NCBI GenBank assembly: GCA_900548225.1
Contig: URJM01000002.1
Location: 1 to 64,000, forward strand
Origin: an uncultured bacterium
GTDB lineage: Bacteria > Verrucomicrobiota > Lentisphaeria > Oligosphaerales > Oligosphaeraceae
Reading direction: 5' to 3'
DNA: 64,000 bases
The notes under the pieces were generated by a model. That model saw only the letters and a program-made list of their open reading frames with translations. It searched no databases and had not been told where the DNA came from. Each line of letters starts with the position of its first letter. Position 1 is the stretch's first letter. This document shows positions 15,745 to 23,911 of this stretch, piece by piece. A program made the position numbers and the translations under genes.

Positions 15745-17364
15745 CTACCTGAACACCTTCATCCCCTCGGGCGCCAGTACCACGGGCTTGTCCCCCCTCC
15801 GGGCGATGACTGTCACCTCCCCCATTGGAGTTGGGCATACGGCGGTGGCGTAGTCCAGGTCGCAGAGGTTCGGGGCGACCTTGACTCCCCCGCTGTATCC
15901 GTCTCCAACCGGGGTGATTCCCGTGATTGTCTCGACAAGCCATGCCATTGGTGATGCGCCCCATCCGTGGCAGAGGCTGTTTCGGAGTCCCTGGAAGCAT
16001 CCTGCTCCCGACTCCAGGTGGATGTCGCGTCTGCCCCTGCGGGGCATTTCGTCGATTCTGCCCGCCCCCTTTGCCCATTCCAGGTCGAACTGCTCCCAGA
16101 TTGTGCGGCTGCCCAGCTCCAGCATTCCGCCGTAGTACTCCCTCAGCAGGTCAAGGGCTTCCTGGGTCTTGCCGGCCATGGTGTAGACCTTGAGGTAGTT
16201 GTCAAAGTGGAAGGTGGACAGTTCACTCCTGGGGTTGACGGAGAGGACGCGCCTGAAGACGTCGCGGGGCTTCTCAAGTCCCGTCAACGCCGCCCAGGCC
16301 GCCGCGGACTTGGGGCGCGAGGACTTGACATGCCGTCTGGCGACCTCGCGGGCGACCCTCCTGGCGTCGGCGAGGATCTTCGCCTCCCCAAACAGCTCCG
16401 CCAGTTCGCCGCATGCCTGGACGGCCGCCAGGTACAGGGGGCCATAGCTGTCGGCGGGAGTCCGCTCCACGGCTCCCCAGTCCACAATCTCGCCGTGCAT
16501 GACGGAGTCGGGGTCGTTGTCGAAGGAGTCGAGGAGAAGCTTCGAGAAGAAGACAAAGGGCTTCCTCTGGCTCCTCAGGAACTTGTCGTCGGCGAAGAAC
16601 CTGTGGTATTCCCTCTGGGAAAGGAACCAATATGCGGTATAGGAGGGAATCCCGTTGAAGTATTTGTTGACAAGCGCCTCCTCGTTCAGGAACTCGAGGC
16701 TCTCGGGAATCGCGCTGTGCCTTCTGTAGAGGACGCCGCATGCGCGGATTTCATTGTAGAGGTCCCCCATCCAGACAAGGCGGTCGCGCTTGGTCCCGTC
16801 GAGCAACAATGGCGAAATGCATTTGTTCAGGGTGGTGAAGCACGCCTCGTATATTGCGTTGAGACGCTCGTCGCTGCATTCGAAGAAGCCTACGCGCTTC
16901 GCGGGATGCGTCCACGCCTCCGCGGAAATCTCGCGCAGGTTCAGGGTTGCCTTTTCGTCCAGGTTGTCAAGGCGGAGAAACCTGAACCCAGTATTGCCCA
17001 CTCGCCCAATCCCCATTGCGGAAAGGGGAAGCACGATGTCATGCATGGAATGGTCGTTGTTCGGGGTGTTGACGACCTCGCTCACGGATTCGCCAAAACG
17101 TATCCTTGCATTCACGGGACCGGCCCCGTCACGCCCGCGGGAAATCCGGACGCCCTGCAAGGGCTCGACCGTGTCGTATTCGAGAATCACGGAGCCGCCG
17201 GGAGGAATCTGGGCGCCAGGGGCACGCCAAATCGTCGCAGTCTCCCCTGCGACATCCTTCAGGCGCTCGGCTCCGCGAACCCCGGAGCTCTTCCAGACCA
17301 CCCGGGTGGGGGCAAGATAGGAGACAGAACGCTTTTCACGGTAGACGGCGGGGGAATTGGGCAT
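15745..17364 (-). CDS. Alpha-L-rhamnosidase-like protein (GH78 family)
   Basis: A 539-residue protein resembling the catalytic (alpha/alpha)6-barrel half of GH78 alpha-L-rhamnosidases, preceded by one beta-sandwich domain (about residues 1-155). The region DGTKRDRLVWMGDLYNE matches the GH78 hallmark D-G-x-K-R-D-R-x-x-W-x-G-D, which carries the acidic catalytic region. The C-terminal LCHGWGASPMAWL and ITPVGDGYSGGVKVAPNL resemble the family's conserved H-W and P-x-x-G blocks. It is shorter than many GH78 enzymes (~700-1000 residues), so accessory N-terminal domains are missing. No signal peptide is seen, suggesting cytoplasmic action on short glycosides. Two tandem promoter-like repeats lie just upstream. 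Exact substrate unknown. Confidence 0.8.
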   Translation of the reverse strand: MPNSPAVYREKRSVSYLAPTRVVWKSSGVRGAERLKDVAGETATIWRAPGAQIPPGGSVILEYDTVEPLQGVRISRGRDGAGPVNARIRFGESVSEVVNTPNNDHSMHDIVLPLSAMGIGRVGNTGFRFLRLDNLDEKATLNLREISAEAWTHPAKRVGFFECSDERLNAIYEACFTTLNKCISPLLLDGTKRDRLVWMGDLYNEIRACGVLYRRHSAIPESLEFLNEEALVNKYFNGIPSYTAYWFLSQREYHRFFADDKFLRSQRKPFVFFSKLLLDSFDNDPDSVMHGEIVDWGAVERTPADSYGPLYLAAVQACGELAELFGEAKILADARRVAREVARRHVKSSRPKSAAAWAALTGLEKPRDVFRRVLSVNPRSELSTFHFDNYLKVYTMAGKTQEALDLLREYYGGMLELGSRTIWEQFDLEWAKGAGRIDEMPRRGRRDIHLESGAGCFQGLRNSLCHGWGASPMAWLVETITGITPVGDGYSGGVKVAPNLCDLDYATAVCPTPMGEVTVIARRGDKPVVLAPEGMKVFR

Positions 17365-17396
17365 GGTGGTGTGGGGATTGGAAAGGGGGATTGCCA

Positions 17397-17459
17397 GAGA
17401 CGACGGATTAGTATACTTGCCTCCACCGGAGACGACGGATTAATATACTTGCCTCCACC
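17397..17459 (-). promoter_or_regulatory. Two tandem 31-bp copies carrying -10-like elements
   Basis: A 31-bp sequence occurs twice with a 32-bp period (17397-17427 and 17429-17459), differing at one base. On the minus strand the copies contain GTATATTAATCCG and GTATACTAATCCG, both like the -10 pattern seen at rnpB. They sit 33-95 bp upstream of the GH78-like gene. They look like a duplicated promoter for it. Confidence 0.5.
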
Positions 17460-17488
17460 CTGGACTATTACGCCATGCCCCGATGTGC

Positions 17489-17512
17489 AACCCTTCCAGC
17501 TAGAATCTTTGC
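17489..17512 (+). repeat. 24-bp direct repeat, left copy
   Basis: Exact 24-base match with 18750-18773; both begin AACCCTTCCAGC and end TTTGC. The pair brackets 1.24 kb containing the AbiEi gene and degraded fragments. It could be an insertion or recombination scar. Confidence 0.8.
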
Positions 17513-17537
17513 AAACCATTCTTTTTGAGAAAGCGAG

Positions 17538-17565
17538 TTGCAGAGCGTTGAGCTGTCATTATATT
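17538..17565 (+). promoter_or_regulatory. Predicted promoter of the AbiEi-like gene
   Basis: TTGCAG (17538-17543) and TATATT (17560-17565) are separated by 16 bp. The ATG lies about 38 bp further on. A perfect CCCC-AAAA-GGGG hairpin (17580-17591) overlaps the likely SD purines and could limit translation. Confidence 0.5.
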
Positions 17566-17602
17566 GATGTCAAAACAATCCCCAAAAGGGGAATAAATTG
17601 AC

Positions 17603-18133
17603 ATGAAACTCTACGACAATATCAATGCCACGGCACTTTCCAACTATGGCCTGATCACATCCTCCCAGGCCACGGCACTTGGCGTGCGCCTCAAGGACCT
17701 GCTTGAATGGGTGAAAATCGGTCGTCTGGAGAAATGCTGGCGTGGAGTTTACCGCCTTGTGCATTATCTGCCGACGGAGTACGACCGCTATGCAGAGGCC
17801 TTGGCGACAGTTGGAGAAGATTCGATGATATGGGGGGAAAGCGTTCTCGCCATGCACAATCTTGCCATGGTGAATCCCGACAAAATTGAAGTCGCCACGA
17901 CACGCCGTGTGCGCAGGGAACTGCCCACTTGGATAGGTCTTGTAAGGCTTCGAGAAGAACCTCTGCATGATGCCTTCAACGGCATCCGCTGCCAGCCTCT
18001 GGCGGAATCCTTCAGGCATTGCAAGGGAAAGGTCATGAACCAACGCCTCGCGGAGGCAGTTGTCGAAGCGGAACAAAGAGGTCTTCTCGGCATCACCGAG
18101 GCCTGTGCATTGAAAAAAGAGTTTCCATTATGA
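17603..18133 (+). CDS. AbiEi-type antitoxin / transcriptional regulator (type IV toxin-antitoxin)
   Basis: A 176-residue protein. The N-terminal ~60 residues are a winged-helix domain typical of AbiEi antitoxins (LITSSQATALGVRLKDLLEW, then WRGVYRLVHY). A mid-part (GESVLAMHNLAMVNPDKIEVAT) resembles the AbiEi C-terminal domain. In known systems AbiEi represses the operon and counteracts AbiEii, a nucleotidyltransferase toxin. Here the downstream frame overlaps by ATGA and starts like a toxin gene but stops after 29 codons. The antitoxin therefore appears orphaned. The segment lies between two 24-bp direct repeats, consistent with acquisition and decay. A promoter and an SD-overlapping hairpin are visible upstream. 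Confidence 0.75.
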   Translation: MKLYDNINATALSNYGLITSSQATALGVRLKDLLEWVKIGRLEKCWRGVYRLVHYLPTEYDRYAEALATVGEDSMIWGESVLAMHNLAMVNPDKIEVATTRRVRRELPTWIGLVRLREEPLHDAFNGIRCQPLAESFRHCKGKVMNQRLAEAVVEAEQRGLLGITEACALKKEFPL

Positions 18134-18219
18134 ACCGCCCAAATACATGCTCCAACCTCATCAAGGCAATAAACTCGCTGTGGAAACTTGAAAAAGTAAA
18201 CGCACCTTCGCAGGAGTAA
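18130..18219 (+). pseudogene. Truncated AbiEii-like toxin stub
   Basis: The ATG overlaps the antitoxin stop (ATGA), the usual arrangement for abiEi-abiEii. The 29-residue frame (MNRPNTCSNLIKAINSLWKL and a few more) resembles only the extreme N-terminus of such toxins, then ends at TAA. No nucleotidyltransferase motif follows in any frame within the next 500 bp. It is interpreted as a deletion remnant; the toxin identity is inferred mainly from position. Confidence 0.45.
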
Positions 18220-18254
18220 ACGCACTTCAAGGTGAAAAAAGCGTGCGTTTATTT
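18217..18254 (+). terminator. Possible terminator hairpin after the toxin stub
   Basis: TAAACGCAC and GTGCGTTTA form a 9-bp inverted repeat with a 17-nt loop, followed by TTT. A third copy of AAACGCAC occurs at about 18.2 kb and a fourth near 18.4 kb, so these may also be repeat debris. Confidence 0.4.
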
Positions 18255-18443
18255 CCGCAAGTCGTGCTTTCTATTCCGCAAGTTTTTTCCCCGCGCCGTC
18301 CTCCACAGGGCAGGTGTTGCGTTAGATTCTGCATAGTCGCCTCCTTTTGAGACGCAATTCTCCCGTCCGTCCTGCGCGGCATCTTTTTCGGAGGTATTAA
18401 ACGCACGGGGCGGCTGAAGCGAACCTTGATATGACGGGGCGGC

Positions 18444-18736
18444 CTAGTCCCTGACCAGTTCCGGCGTCATTCGAACCTGGTCGGGGGCTATTTCCCCTAT
18501 GCCGAGCTTTTCAAGGACATCCTCCCCGTAGCATTGGGCGAACCTTCTGGCGGCGATGACGTTCCCCAGCGACGCCCTGATCACGCTGTTCATGTGGGCC
18601 AGGGCCAGGTTCACCTTCTCCTGCGTGAGGAACTCCATGCTTTCGCCCTTGGGGAGTATCCTTGCAGCCGCTCAAGCCCGTCGAATATGTCGATGACCGA
18701 CAGGGACGTGTTGGCGTCCCGCAGGAAGGCCAGCAT
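18444..18736 (-). pseudogene. Frameshifted gene fragment, unknown family
   Basis: Two adjacent minus-strand frames read as one protein if a single base is restored near 18648 in a CCCCAAGGG run. The upstream frame gives MLAFLRDANTSLSVIDIFDG and continues to LERLQGYSP. The downstream frame continues as KGESMEFLTQEKVNLALAHM and ends at TAG (18444-18446). The joined product would be about 98 residues, and I do not recognise it. It lies inside the segment bounded by the 24-bp repeats. The alternative is an intact 64-residue frame at 18444-18638. Confidence 0.4.
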
Positions 18737-18749
18737 GGCGGCGCATCAT

Positions 18750-18773
18750 AACCCTTCCAGCTAGAATCTTTGC
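18750..18773 (+). repeat. 24-bp direct repeat, right copy
   Basis: Identical to 17489-17512. The flanking bases differ (left t versus c, right g versus a), so the match is bounded at 24 bp. Confidence 0.8.
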
Positions 18774-18813
18774 GGAGAGAGCCTCCCCTTTTCCCCGGTC
18801 CCTGCTTGAAACT

Positions 18814-18825
18814 GTATATTACGCG
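18814..18825 (+). promoter_or_regulatory. -10-like element upstream of the antiporter gene
   Basis: The sequence GTATATTACGCG places TATATT about 70 bp before the ATG. It is nearly the same as the element before the GH123-like cluster. No clear -35 is seen at 16-18 bp upstream. Confidence 0.4.
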
Positions 18826-18891
18826 CCATTACGGGAATGGCACTGTTTTCCCGATGTTTTTTTGGGTATTCAAGGATTTTTCTAGTCGTAT

Positions 18892-20994
18892 ATGGAACAG
18901 AGCATCACGGAACAGCTTGCGTTGCTGGCCCTTCAGTTGGGTGTGATTATCTTCGCCTCTAACATTGTGGGGCGTCTTGCCCAGAAGATTAACATTCCGT
19001 CGGTGCTAGGCGAACTTGCCACGGGCGTCATCCTCGGACCCTATCTTCTTGGGTCGATCGCGCTGCCCTTCTTCCCCAACGGATTCTTCCCGCTGCCGGC
19101 GGCGAACGCCGGCATCCCAGTGTCAGACACCCTCTATGCGCTGGCGACAATAGGCTCGGTAGTCCTTCTCTTCGAATCTGGGCTCGAGACAGACTTCCGC
19201 ACATTCTTCCGCTACTCCTTTGCGGGGACGATTGTCGGACTGGGGGGCGTCGTCTTCTCATTCGTATTCGGAGACCTCCTGGCGGTTTTCATCTACAAGT
19301 GCGGTTGGCTTGACCCCCGTGCCCTCTTCCTGGGAATCCTCTCGACTGCGACCAGTGTCGGCATTTCGGCCAGAATCCTTTCCGAGAGAAAGGCGATTGA
19401 CTCCCCCGAGGGCACGACCATCATGGCGGCGGCGGTCATCGACGACGTCCTCGGCATCATCTGCCTTGCGATTGTGATGGGCATTGTCGGCAGCGGGGAC
19501 GCGTCCCACGTCTCCTGGGGCAAGATCGGCCTTGTTGCCATCAAGTCGATAGGCATCTGGGTGTTTTTCACTGCCCTGGGGCTTGCGGGCGCCCACTTCT
19601 TCGCCCGTGTCCTCAAGCGTTTCCACTCCAGCACCTCGTACGCGGTCCTGGCGCTTGGCGCGGCGCTGCTTCTTGCCGGAATCATGGAGCGTTGCGGGCT
19701 TGCGATGATCATTGGCGCATACACGGCGGGTCTCTCGCTCTCCCGCTCCGACCTCTCCTTTGCAATACAGCTCCGACTCCACGGCATCTACGGATTCCTG
19801 GTGCCGGTCTTCTTCGTCGTCATGGGCATGATGGTTGACGTCAAGGTCCTCGCCGACTGGCAGACCCTCAAGCTCGGACTCATCTTCACGGTCCTTGCAA
19901 TCCTGGGGAAAATCATCGGCTGCATGCTGCCGGCCCTCGCCGTCAACTTCAATCCAAAGGGGGCGCTCCGCATCGGGTGCGGAATGATTCCGCGTGGCGA
20001 GGTCGCACTCATCATCGCGGGAATAGGCGCGACTACGATGATGACACTCAATGGACATCAGCAGCCCATCGTTGACTCCACGCTCTTCGGAGTCGCCATC
20101 ATCATGACCCTGCTGACAACGCTGGTCGCACCAAATCTCCTGATGCTCAGCCTCAACATCCCGGGACGGGGCGTCCGGAAGGTGAAGCCGGACGCGCTGA
20201 CAGTCCACCTGGAGTACCCCATGCCCTCCACGGTCGTGGCGGACTTCCTCGTCCGCCAGCTGATTGTCAACTTCCGCCAGGAGGGATTCAGGCACAGCGA
20301 CTATTCGCGGGACTACAGCGTCGTCAACTTCCGCAAGGAGCGTTCCTCCTTTGTCATGACAGTCTCCGACGGGGTCATCTCCTTCGAGTGCTCCAAGGCG
20401 GACGCGCCGACCATCAAGAACATCTACAACGAGACCACCTACGAACTCTACCAGAACATCGAGGAGCTGCGCAGGCTCTCGCCGTCGATGGCCGTCGCCA
20501 AGGACGCCGATGTCTACGACAAGGTGATTCCCTATACGGGGCATGATTCCCTCTCCCTGGACAAGATCATTCCCGAGGGCGGCGCCATAGTCGACCTGCA
20601 GGCGACCACGTACATGGGCGCCATCGAGGAGATGGTCCGCCACCTCTACCGCTGCGGCCATGTCGGCGACTATGCCGCGTGCCTCCAGGACGTGCTTGCC
20701 CGCGAGGCCCAGGCCTCCACGGTCATGGACAAGGGGGTTGCAATGCCCCATGCCAAGTCCTCCACCGTCAGGCAGATGGTCTCCGTCGTGGCAATCTGCC
20801 GCCAGGACACCCCCGTCGAGGAGGACGGCAAACCCCTGCGCCTCATCATTCTCACTGTTGCGCCCAAGGACCAGGACAGCCCGTACATGCAGTATATTGC
20901 GCATCAGGCATCCCGCATCTGCAGCCTTGCCAGCCTTGACGAGGTCTGCGCAATCAAGGTCCCTTCCGAACTCAGGAGGTTCTTCCTGGACTAG
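18892..20994 (+). CDS. CPA2-type cation/proton antiporter fused to a PTS EIIA domain
   Basis: A 700-residue protein. Residues ~1-420 have about twelve hydrophobic segments and the Na+/H+ exchanger fold of the CPA2 family (LGELATGVILGPYLLG near the start; AAVIDDVLGIICLAIVMGI, with the paired acidic residues of helix 5). Residues ~550-700 form a PTS EIIA type 2 (fructose/nitrogen) domain. Its phospho-accepting His is His620 in MPHAKS, after MDKGVA. Exchange of Na+ or K+ for H+ across the inner membrane is expected, with phosphorylation by the PTS (PtsI is at 10.7 kb) possibly gating it. A linker domain between the two parts resembles no cytosolic NAD-binding TrkA-N that I can see. The start at 18892 lacks a strong SD. 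Confidence 0.88.
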   Translation: MEQSITEQLALLALQLGVIIFASNIVGRLAQKINIPSVLGELATGVILGPYLLGSIALPFFPNGFFPLPAANAGIPVSDTLYALATIGSVVLLFESGLETDFRTFFRYSFAGTIVGLGGVVFSFVFGDLLAVFIYKCGWLDPRALFLGILSTATSVGISARILSERKAIDSPEGTTIMAAAVIDDVLGIICLAIVMGIVGSGDASHVSWGKIGLVAIKSIGIWVFFTALGLAGAHFFARVLKRFHSSTSYAVLALGAALLLAGIMERCGLAMIIGAYTAGLSLSRSDLSFAIQLRLHGIYGFLVPVFFVVMGMMVDVKVLADWQTLKLGLIFTVLAILGKIIGCMLPALAVNFNPKGALRIGCGMIPRGEVALIIAGIGATTMMTLNGHQQPIVDSTLFGVAIIMTLLTTLVAPNLLMLSLNIPGRGVRKVKPDALTVHLEYPMPSTVVADFLVRQLIVNFRQEGFRHSDYSRDYSVVNFRKERSSFVMTVSDGVISFECSKADAPTIKNIYNETTYELYQNIEELRRLSPSMAVAKDADVYDKVIPYTGHDSLSLDKIIPEGGAIVDLQATTYMGAIEEMVRHLYRCGHVGDYAACLQDVLAREAQASTVMDKGVAMPHAKSSTVRQMVSVVAICRQDTPVEEDGKPLRLIILTVAPKDQDSPYMQYIAHQASRICSLASLDEVCAIKVPSELRRFFLD

Positions 20995-21073
20995 GCGGCG
21001 CCCGCCCTTCGACCGCCTGCTCCACGGAAACAGGCAATTTTCAGAATTTCAACCACGGCAAGGAGGAAGAGTC

Positions 21074-21307
21074 ATGGAAATCGACAAGACCAAGCCATAT
21101 CCAGTAATCGATCCGCATGAGTGCAAATCCTGCTCCAGGTGCGTTGTCGCATGCCCCAAGGGCTGTCTGCGAATCGGAAAGAAGCTCAACGACCGGGGGT
21201 ACTACTCCTGCGAGTATGTAGGCGAGGGCTGCATTGGCTGTGCGAGCTGCTTCTACAGCTGCCCGGAACCCAACGCGATTGAAGTCCACATCCCCCAGAA
21301 GGACTGA
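21074..21307 (+). CDS. 2-oxoacid:ferredoxin oxidoreductase, delta (ferredoxin-like) subunit
   Basis: A 77-residue 2x[4Fe-4S] ferredoxin-type subunit. Two cluster motifs are visible: CKSCSRCVVACP and CIGCASCFYSCP. The start at 21074 has a strong SD (AGGAGGAAGA). It is the first gene of the three-gene operon and passes electrons between the catalytic subunits and an external ferredoxin. It is cytoplasmic. Its length is typical of VorC/KorD/PorD-type subunits. Confidence 0.92.
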   Translation: MEIDKTKPYPVIDPHECKSCSRCVVACPKGCLRIGKKLNDRGYYSCEYVGEGCIGCASCFYSCPEPNAIEVHIPQKD

Positions 21308-21325
21308 CACAGGGAGGAAGATAAC

Positions 21326-22363
21326 ATGGCCAGCAAATTGGTGAAAGGCAACACTGCGGTCGTCATCGGCGCGCTCTATGCGGGTGCCGACTGCTACTTT
21401 GGATATCCCATCACTCCTGCCAGCGAAGTCCTCCAGGAGGCGTCGAAGTACTTCCCGATGGTCGGGAGGAAGTTCCTCCAGGCCGAGTCCGAGGAGGCCT
21501 CGATCAACATGTGCTACGGCGCCGCCTCCGCAGGGCACCGCGTCTTCACGGCCTCCAGCGGCCCCGGAATCTCGCTGATGAGCGAGGGCATCTCGTATTG
21601 CGCCGGCGCCCAGCTGCCTGTGGTGATCGTGGATGTCATGAGGGCGGGCCCTGGACTTGGCAACATCGGGCCGGAACAGGGCGACTACAACCAGGTCGTC
21701 AAGGGCGGCGGCCACGGCAACTACAAGTGCATCGTAATCGCCCCCAACAGCGTCCAGGAGATGTGTGACTTCACGATGGCCGCATTCGACCTCGCCTTCA
21801 AGTGGCGCACGCCTGTCTTCGTGCTGGCGGACGGCACCCTCGGACAGATGATGGAGAGCCTCAGGCTCCCGGAAAAGGCCGTCGAGCCCACCGTGGACGC
21901 ATCCTGGGCGGTGGCGGGCACGCCTGAGACGCGCCCCAATCTCGTCACCAGCATCTTCCTGGACTTCGACCAGCTCGAGAAGTTCAACTACCAGCTCCAG
22001 GACAAGTATGCGCGCATCGAGGCCGAGGAGGCGCGCTGGGACGAATACATGACCGACGACGCGGATACCGTGATTGTGGCATACGGCATCTGCAGCCGCA
22101 TCGCGCACAGCGCGGTCGACATGGCGCGCGCCGCCGGAAAGAAGGTCGGAATGCTCCGCCCGAAGACTCTCTTCCCGTTCCCGAAGGCCCGGCTCCGCGA
22201 GATGGCCGACGGCGGCGTCAAGAGATTCATCTCCGTCGAGATGAGCAATGGCCAGATGCGGGACGACATCAAGCTGGCCATCGACTGCCGCAAGCCAGTG
22301 GACCTGGTCTACCGCCTGGGCGGCAATCTCCTTGACCTCAAGCAGATCATGGATGCACTCTAG
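21326..22363 (+). CDS. vorB: 2-oxoacid:ferredoxin oxidoreductase, alpha subunit (VorB/KorA-like)
   Basis: A 345-residue subunit with the pyrimidine-binding domain. Signatures: [12 protein letters not shown], the glutamate-containing SEEASINM, and [15 protein letters not shown]. The C-terminal [14 protein letters not shown] belongs to the transketolase C-terminal-like domain. An SD (GGGAGG) lies before the ATG, 18 bp after the delta gene. The best resemblance by eye is to VorB of 3-methyl-2-oxobutanoate (branched-chain) oxidoreductases. KorA (2-oxoglutarate) remains possible, because alpha subunits of the two types are similar. It oxidatively decarboxylates a 2-oxoacid to acyl-CoA with reduction of ferredoxin, and is oxygen sensitive. 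Confidence 0.88.
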   Translation: MASKLVKGNTAVVIGALYAGADCYFGYPITPASEVLQEASKYFPMVGRKFLQAESEEASINMCYGAASAGHRVFTASSGPGISLMSEGISYCAGAQLPVVIVDVMRAGPGLGNIGPEQGDYNQVVKGGGHGNYKCIVIAPNSVQEMCDFTMAAFDLAFKWRTPVFVLADGTLGQMMESLRLPEKAVEPTVDASWAVAGTPETRPNLVTSIFLDFDQLEKFNYQLQDKYARIEAEEARWDEYMTDDADTVIVAYGICSRIAHSAVDMARAAGKKVGMLRPKTLFPFPKARLREMADGGVKRFISVEMSNGQMRDDIKLAIDCRKPVDLVYRLGGNLLDLKQIMDAL

Positions 22364-22383
22364 TCGAAAAGGAGGAACTACTC

Positions 22384-23799
22384 ATGTCTGAAAAAATCAT
22401 CAAATCGACTGGACTGTACAAGAGTTTTCCGAGGAAGGGCGGTTCCGCCCAGACTGCGACGCACTACTGCCCCGGCTGCGGGCACGGTGTCCTGACGAAG
22501 CTCATCGGCGAGGCGCTCCACGACCTTGAACTCCAGGACAAGGCCGTCATGATCAGCCCCGTAGGATGCGCCGTCTTCGCGTACTACTACTTTGACTGCG
22601 GCAACATCCAGGTCGCCCACGGCCGTGCCCCCGCGGTTGCGACTGGCGTCAGCCGCGCCACCGACAATGTGGTCATCTCCTACCAGGGCGACGGCGACCT
22701 TGCCTCCATCGGCCTCAACGAGACATTGCAGGCCGCCAACCGCGGCGAGAAGATCGCGGTCTTCTTCGTCAACAACACGGTCTACGGCATGACAGGCGGG
22801 CAGATGGCGCCGACCACGCTCGTGGGGGAGAAGACCGTCACCTGCCCGAATGGACGGGATCCCCTGACGCAGGGCTACCCAATACACATGTGCGAGCTGA
22901 TCAGCAACCTGAAGGCGCCGGTCTTCGTCGAGCGTGTCGCCCTCACTGACGCGGCGCATATCCGCAAGGCGCGCGCCGCAATCCGCAAGGCCCTCCAGAT
23001 TCAGAAGGATGGCAAGGGATACACCTTCGTGGAGGTGCTCTCCGCGTGCCCGACCAACCTGAAGATGTCCACCACCGAAACCAACAAGTGGGTCAACGAG
23101 GTGATGACCCAGGAGTTTCCGCTGGGCAACTTCCGCGACAATACGGAGGCCCAGCCAGTGGCCCGCCCCAAGTCCGACTTCACGAAGGAGTCCCTTGACA
23201 GCCTCTTCATCGACTCCAAGTCCGAGGCCAAGGCGGTTTGCGCGGATGGAAGCCAGCCGGATGTCCAGGTGAAGATTGCCGGCTTTGGCGGGCAGGGCGT
23301 CCTTTCCCTTGGGACTATGATTGCGCAGGCGGGTCTTGCCGCCGGCCGCAATGTCTCCTGGTATCCCTCCTACGGCCCCGAACAGCGCGGCGGCACCTCG
23401 AACTGCTCCGTGACCCTGGCGACCCACGCGATCGGATCTCCCGTCATCTATCATTCGGACCTGCTGGTGGCGATGAACCGCCCGTCAATCGAGAAGTTCA
23501 AGAACGACGTGAAGCCGGGTGGCGTGATCATCTACGACGCAGTGATGGGCGACGTGGAGATTCCCGAGGGGGTGCGCGGCATCGCCGTGCCCGCACAGCA
23601 GCTCGCCGACGAGGGCGGCAACCCGAAGGGCGCAAATACGGTCATGTTCGGACTCATCGCGGCCCTCGGCATCACACGGCTGCCCAAGGACGCCTTCCTG
23701 CACGCACTCGCCAATAGCTTCGCAAAGCGCCCGAAGCTCATTCCGCTCAACGAACAGCTTCTGGAATATGTGCACCAGTGGGCGGAGAAGAACGCCTGA
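22384..23799 (+). CDS. 2-oxoacid:ferredoxin oxidoreductase, fused beta and gamma subunits
   Basis: A 471-residue fusion. Residues ~1-260 are the TPP-binding beta subunit ([29 protein letters not shown] with the Mg/[22 protein letters not shown]). After a linker, residues ~295-471 are the gamma subunit ([35 protein letters not shown]). In most organisms these are separate genes. The upstream stop lies 20 bp away and an SD (AGGAGG) precedes the ATG. With the alpha and delta genes it gives a complete enzyme, suited to anaerobic amino-acid or pyruvate-type oxidation. Substrate not settled by sequence. Confidence 0.9.
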   Translation: MSEKIIKSTGLYKSFPRKGGSAQTATHYCPGCGHGVLTKLIGEALHDLELQDKAVMISPVGCAVFAYYYFDCGNIQVAHGRAPAVATGVSRATDNVVISYQGDGDLASIGLNETLQAANRGEKIAVFFVNNTVYGMTGGQMAPTTLVGEKTVTCPNGRDPLTQGYPIHMCELISNLKAPVFVERVALTDAAHIRKARAAIRKALQIQKDGKGYTFVEVLSACPTNLKMSTTETNKWVNEVMTQEFPLGNFRDNTEAQPVARPKSDFTKESLDSLFIDSKSEAKAVCADGSQPDVQVKIAGFGGQGVLSLGTMIAQAGLAAGRNVSWYPSYGPEQRGGTSNCSVTLATHAIGSPVIYHSDLLVAMNRPSIEKFKNDVKPGGVIIYDAVMGDVEIPEGVRGIAVPAQQLADEGGNPKGANTVMFGLIAALGITRLPKDAFLHALANSFAKRPKLIPLNEQLLEYVHQWAEKNA

Positions 23800-23911
23800 C
23801 GACCGCCTTCCGCATCAACCAGTCAAATCCGAGTGAACCCAAGAGCGTGGTGTCGCCCTGAGGCGCGGCATCGCGCTCTTTCACTTGACACAACATTATC
23901 TCGACATAGGA

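Noticed and set aside
15967..17601. 544-residue plus-strand ORF
   Set aside because: Antisense shadow of the GH78-like gene; that gene has family motifs while this frame has none.
17570..18076. 168-residue minus-strand ORF
   Set aside because: Antisense to the AbiEi-like gene, which has a promoter, a winged-helix domain and an ATGA overlap.
17489..18773. Integrase-type att sites for a prophage or ICE
   Set aside because: The 24-bp repeats bracket only 1.2 kb, are not at a tRNA, and there is no integrase or transposase.
19258..20904. 548-residue minus-strand ORF
   Set aside because: Antisense to the antiporter-EIIA gene; charged, low-complexity composition without domain features.
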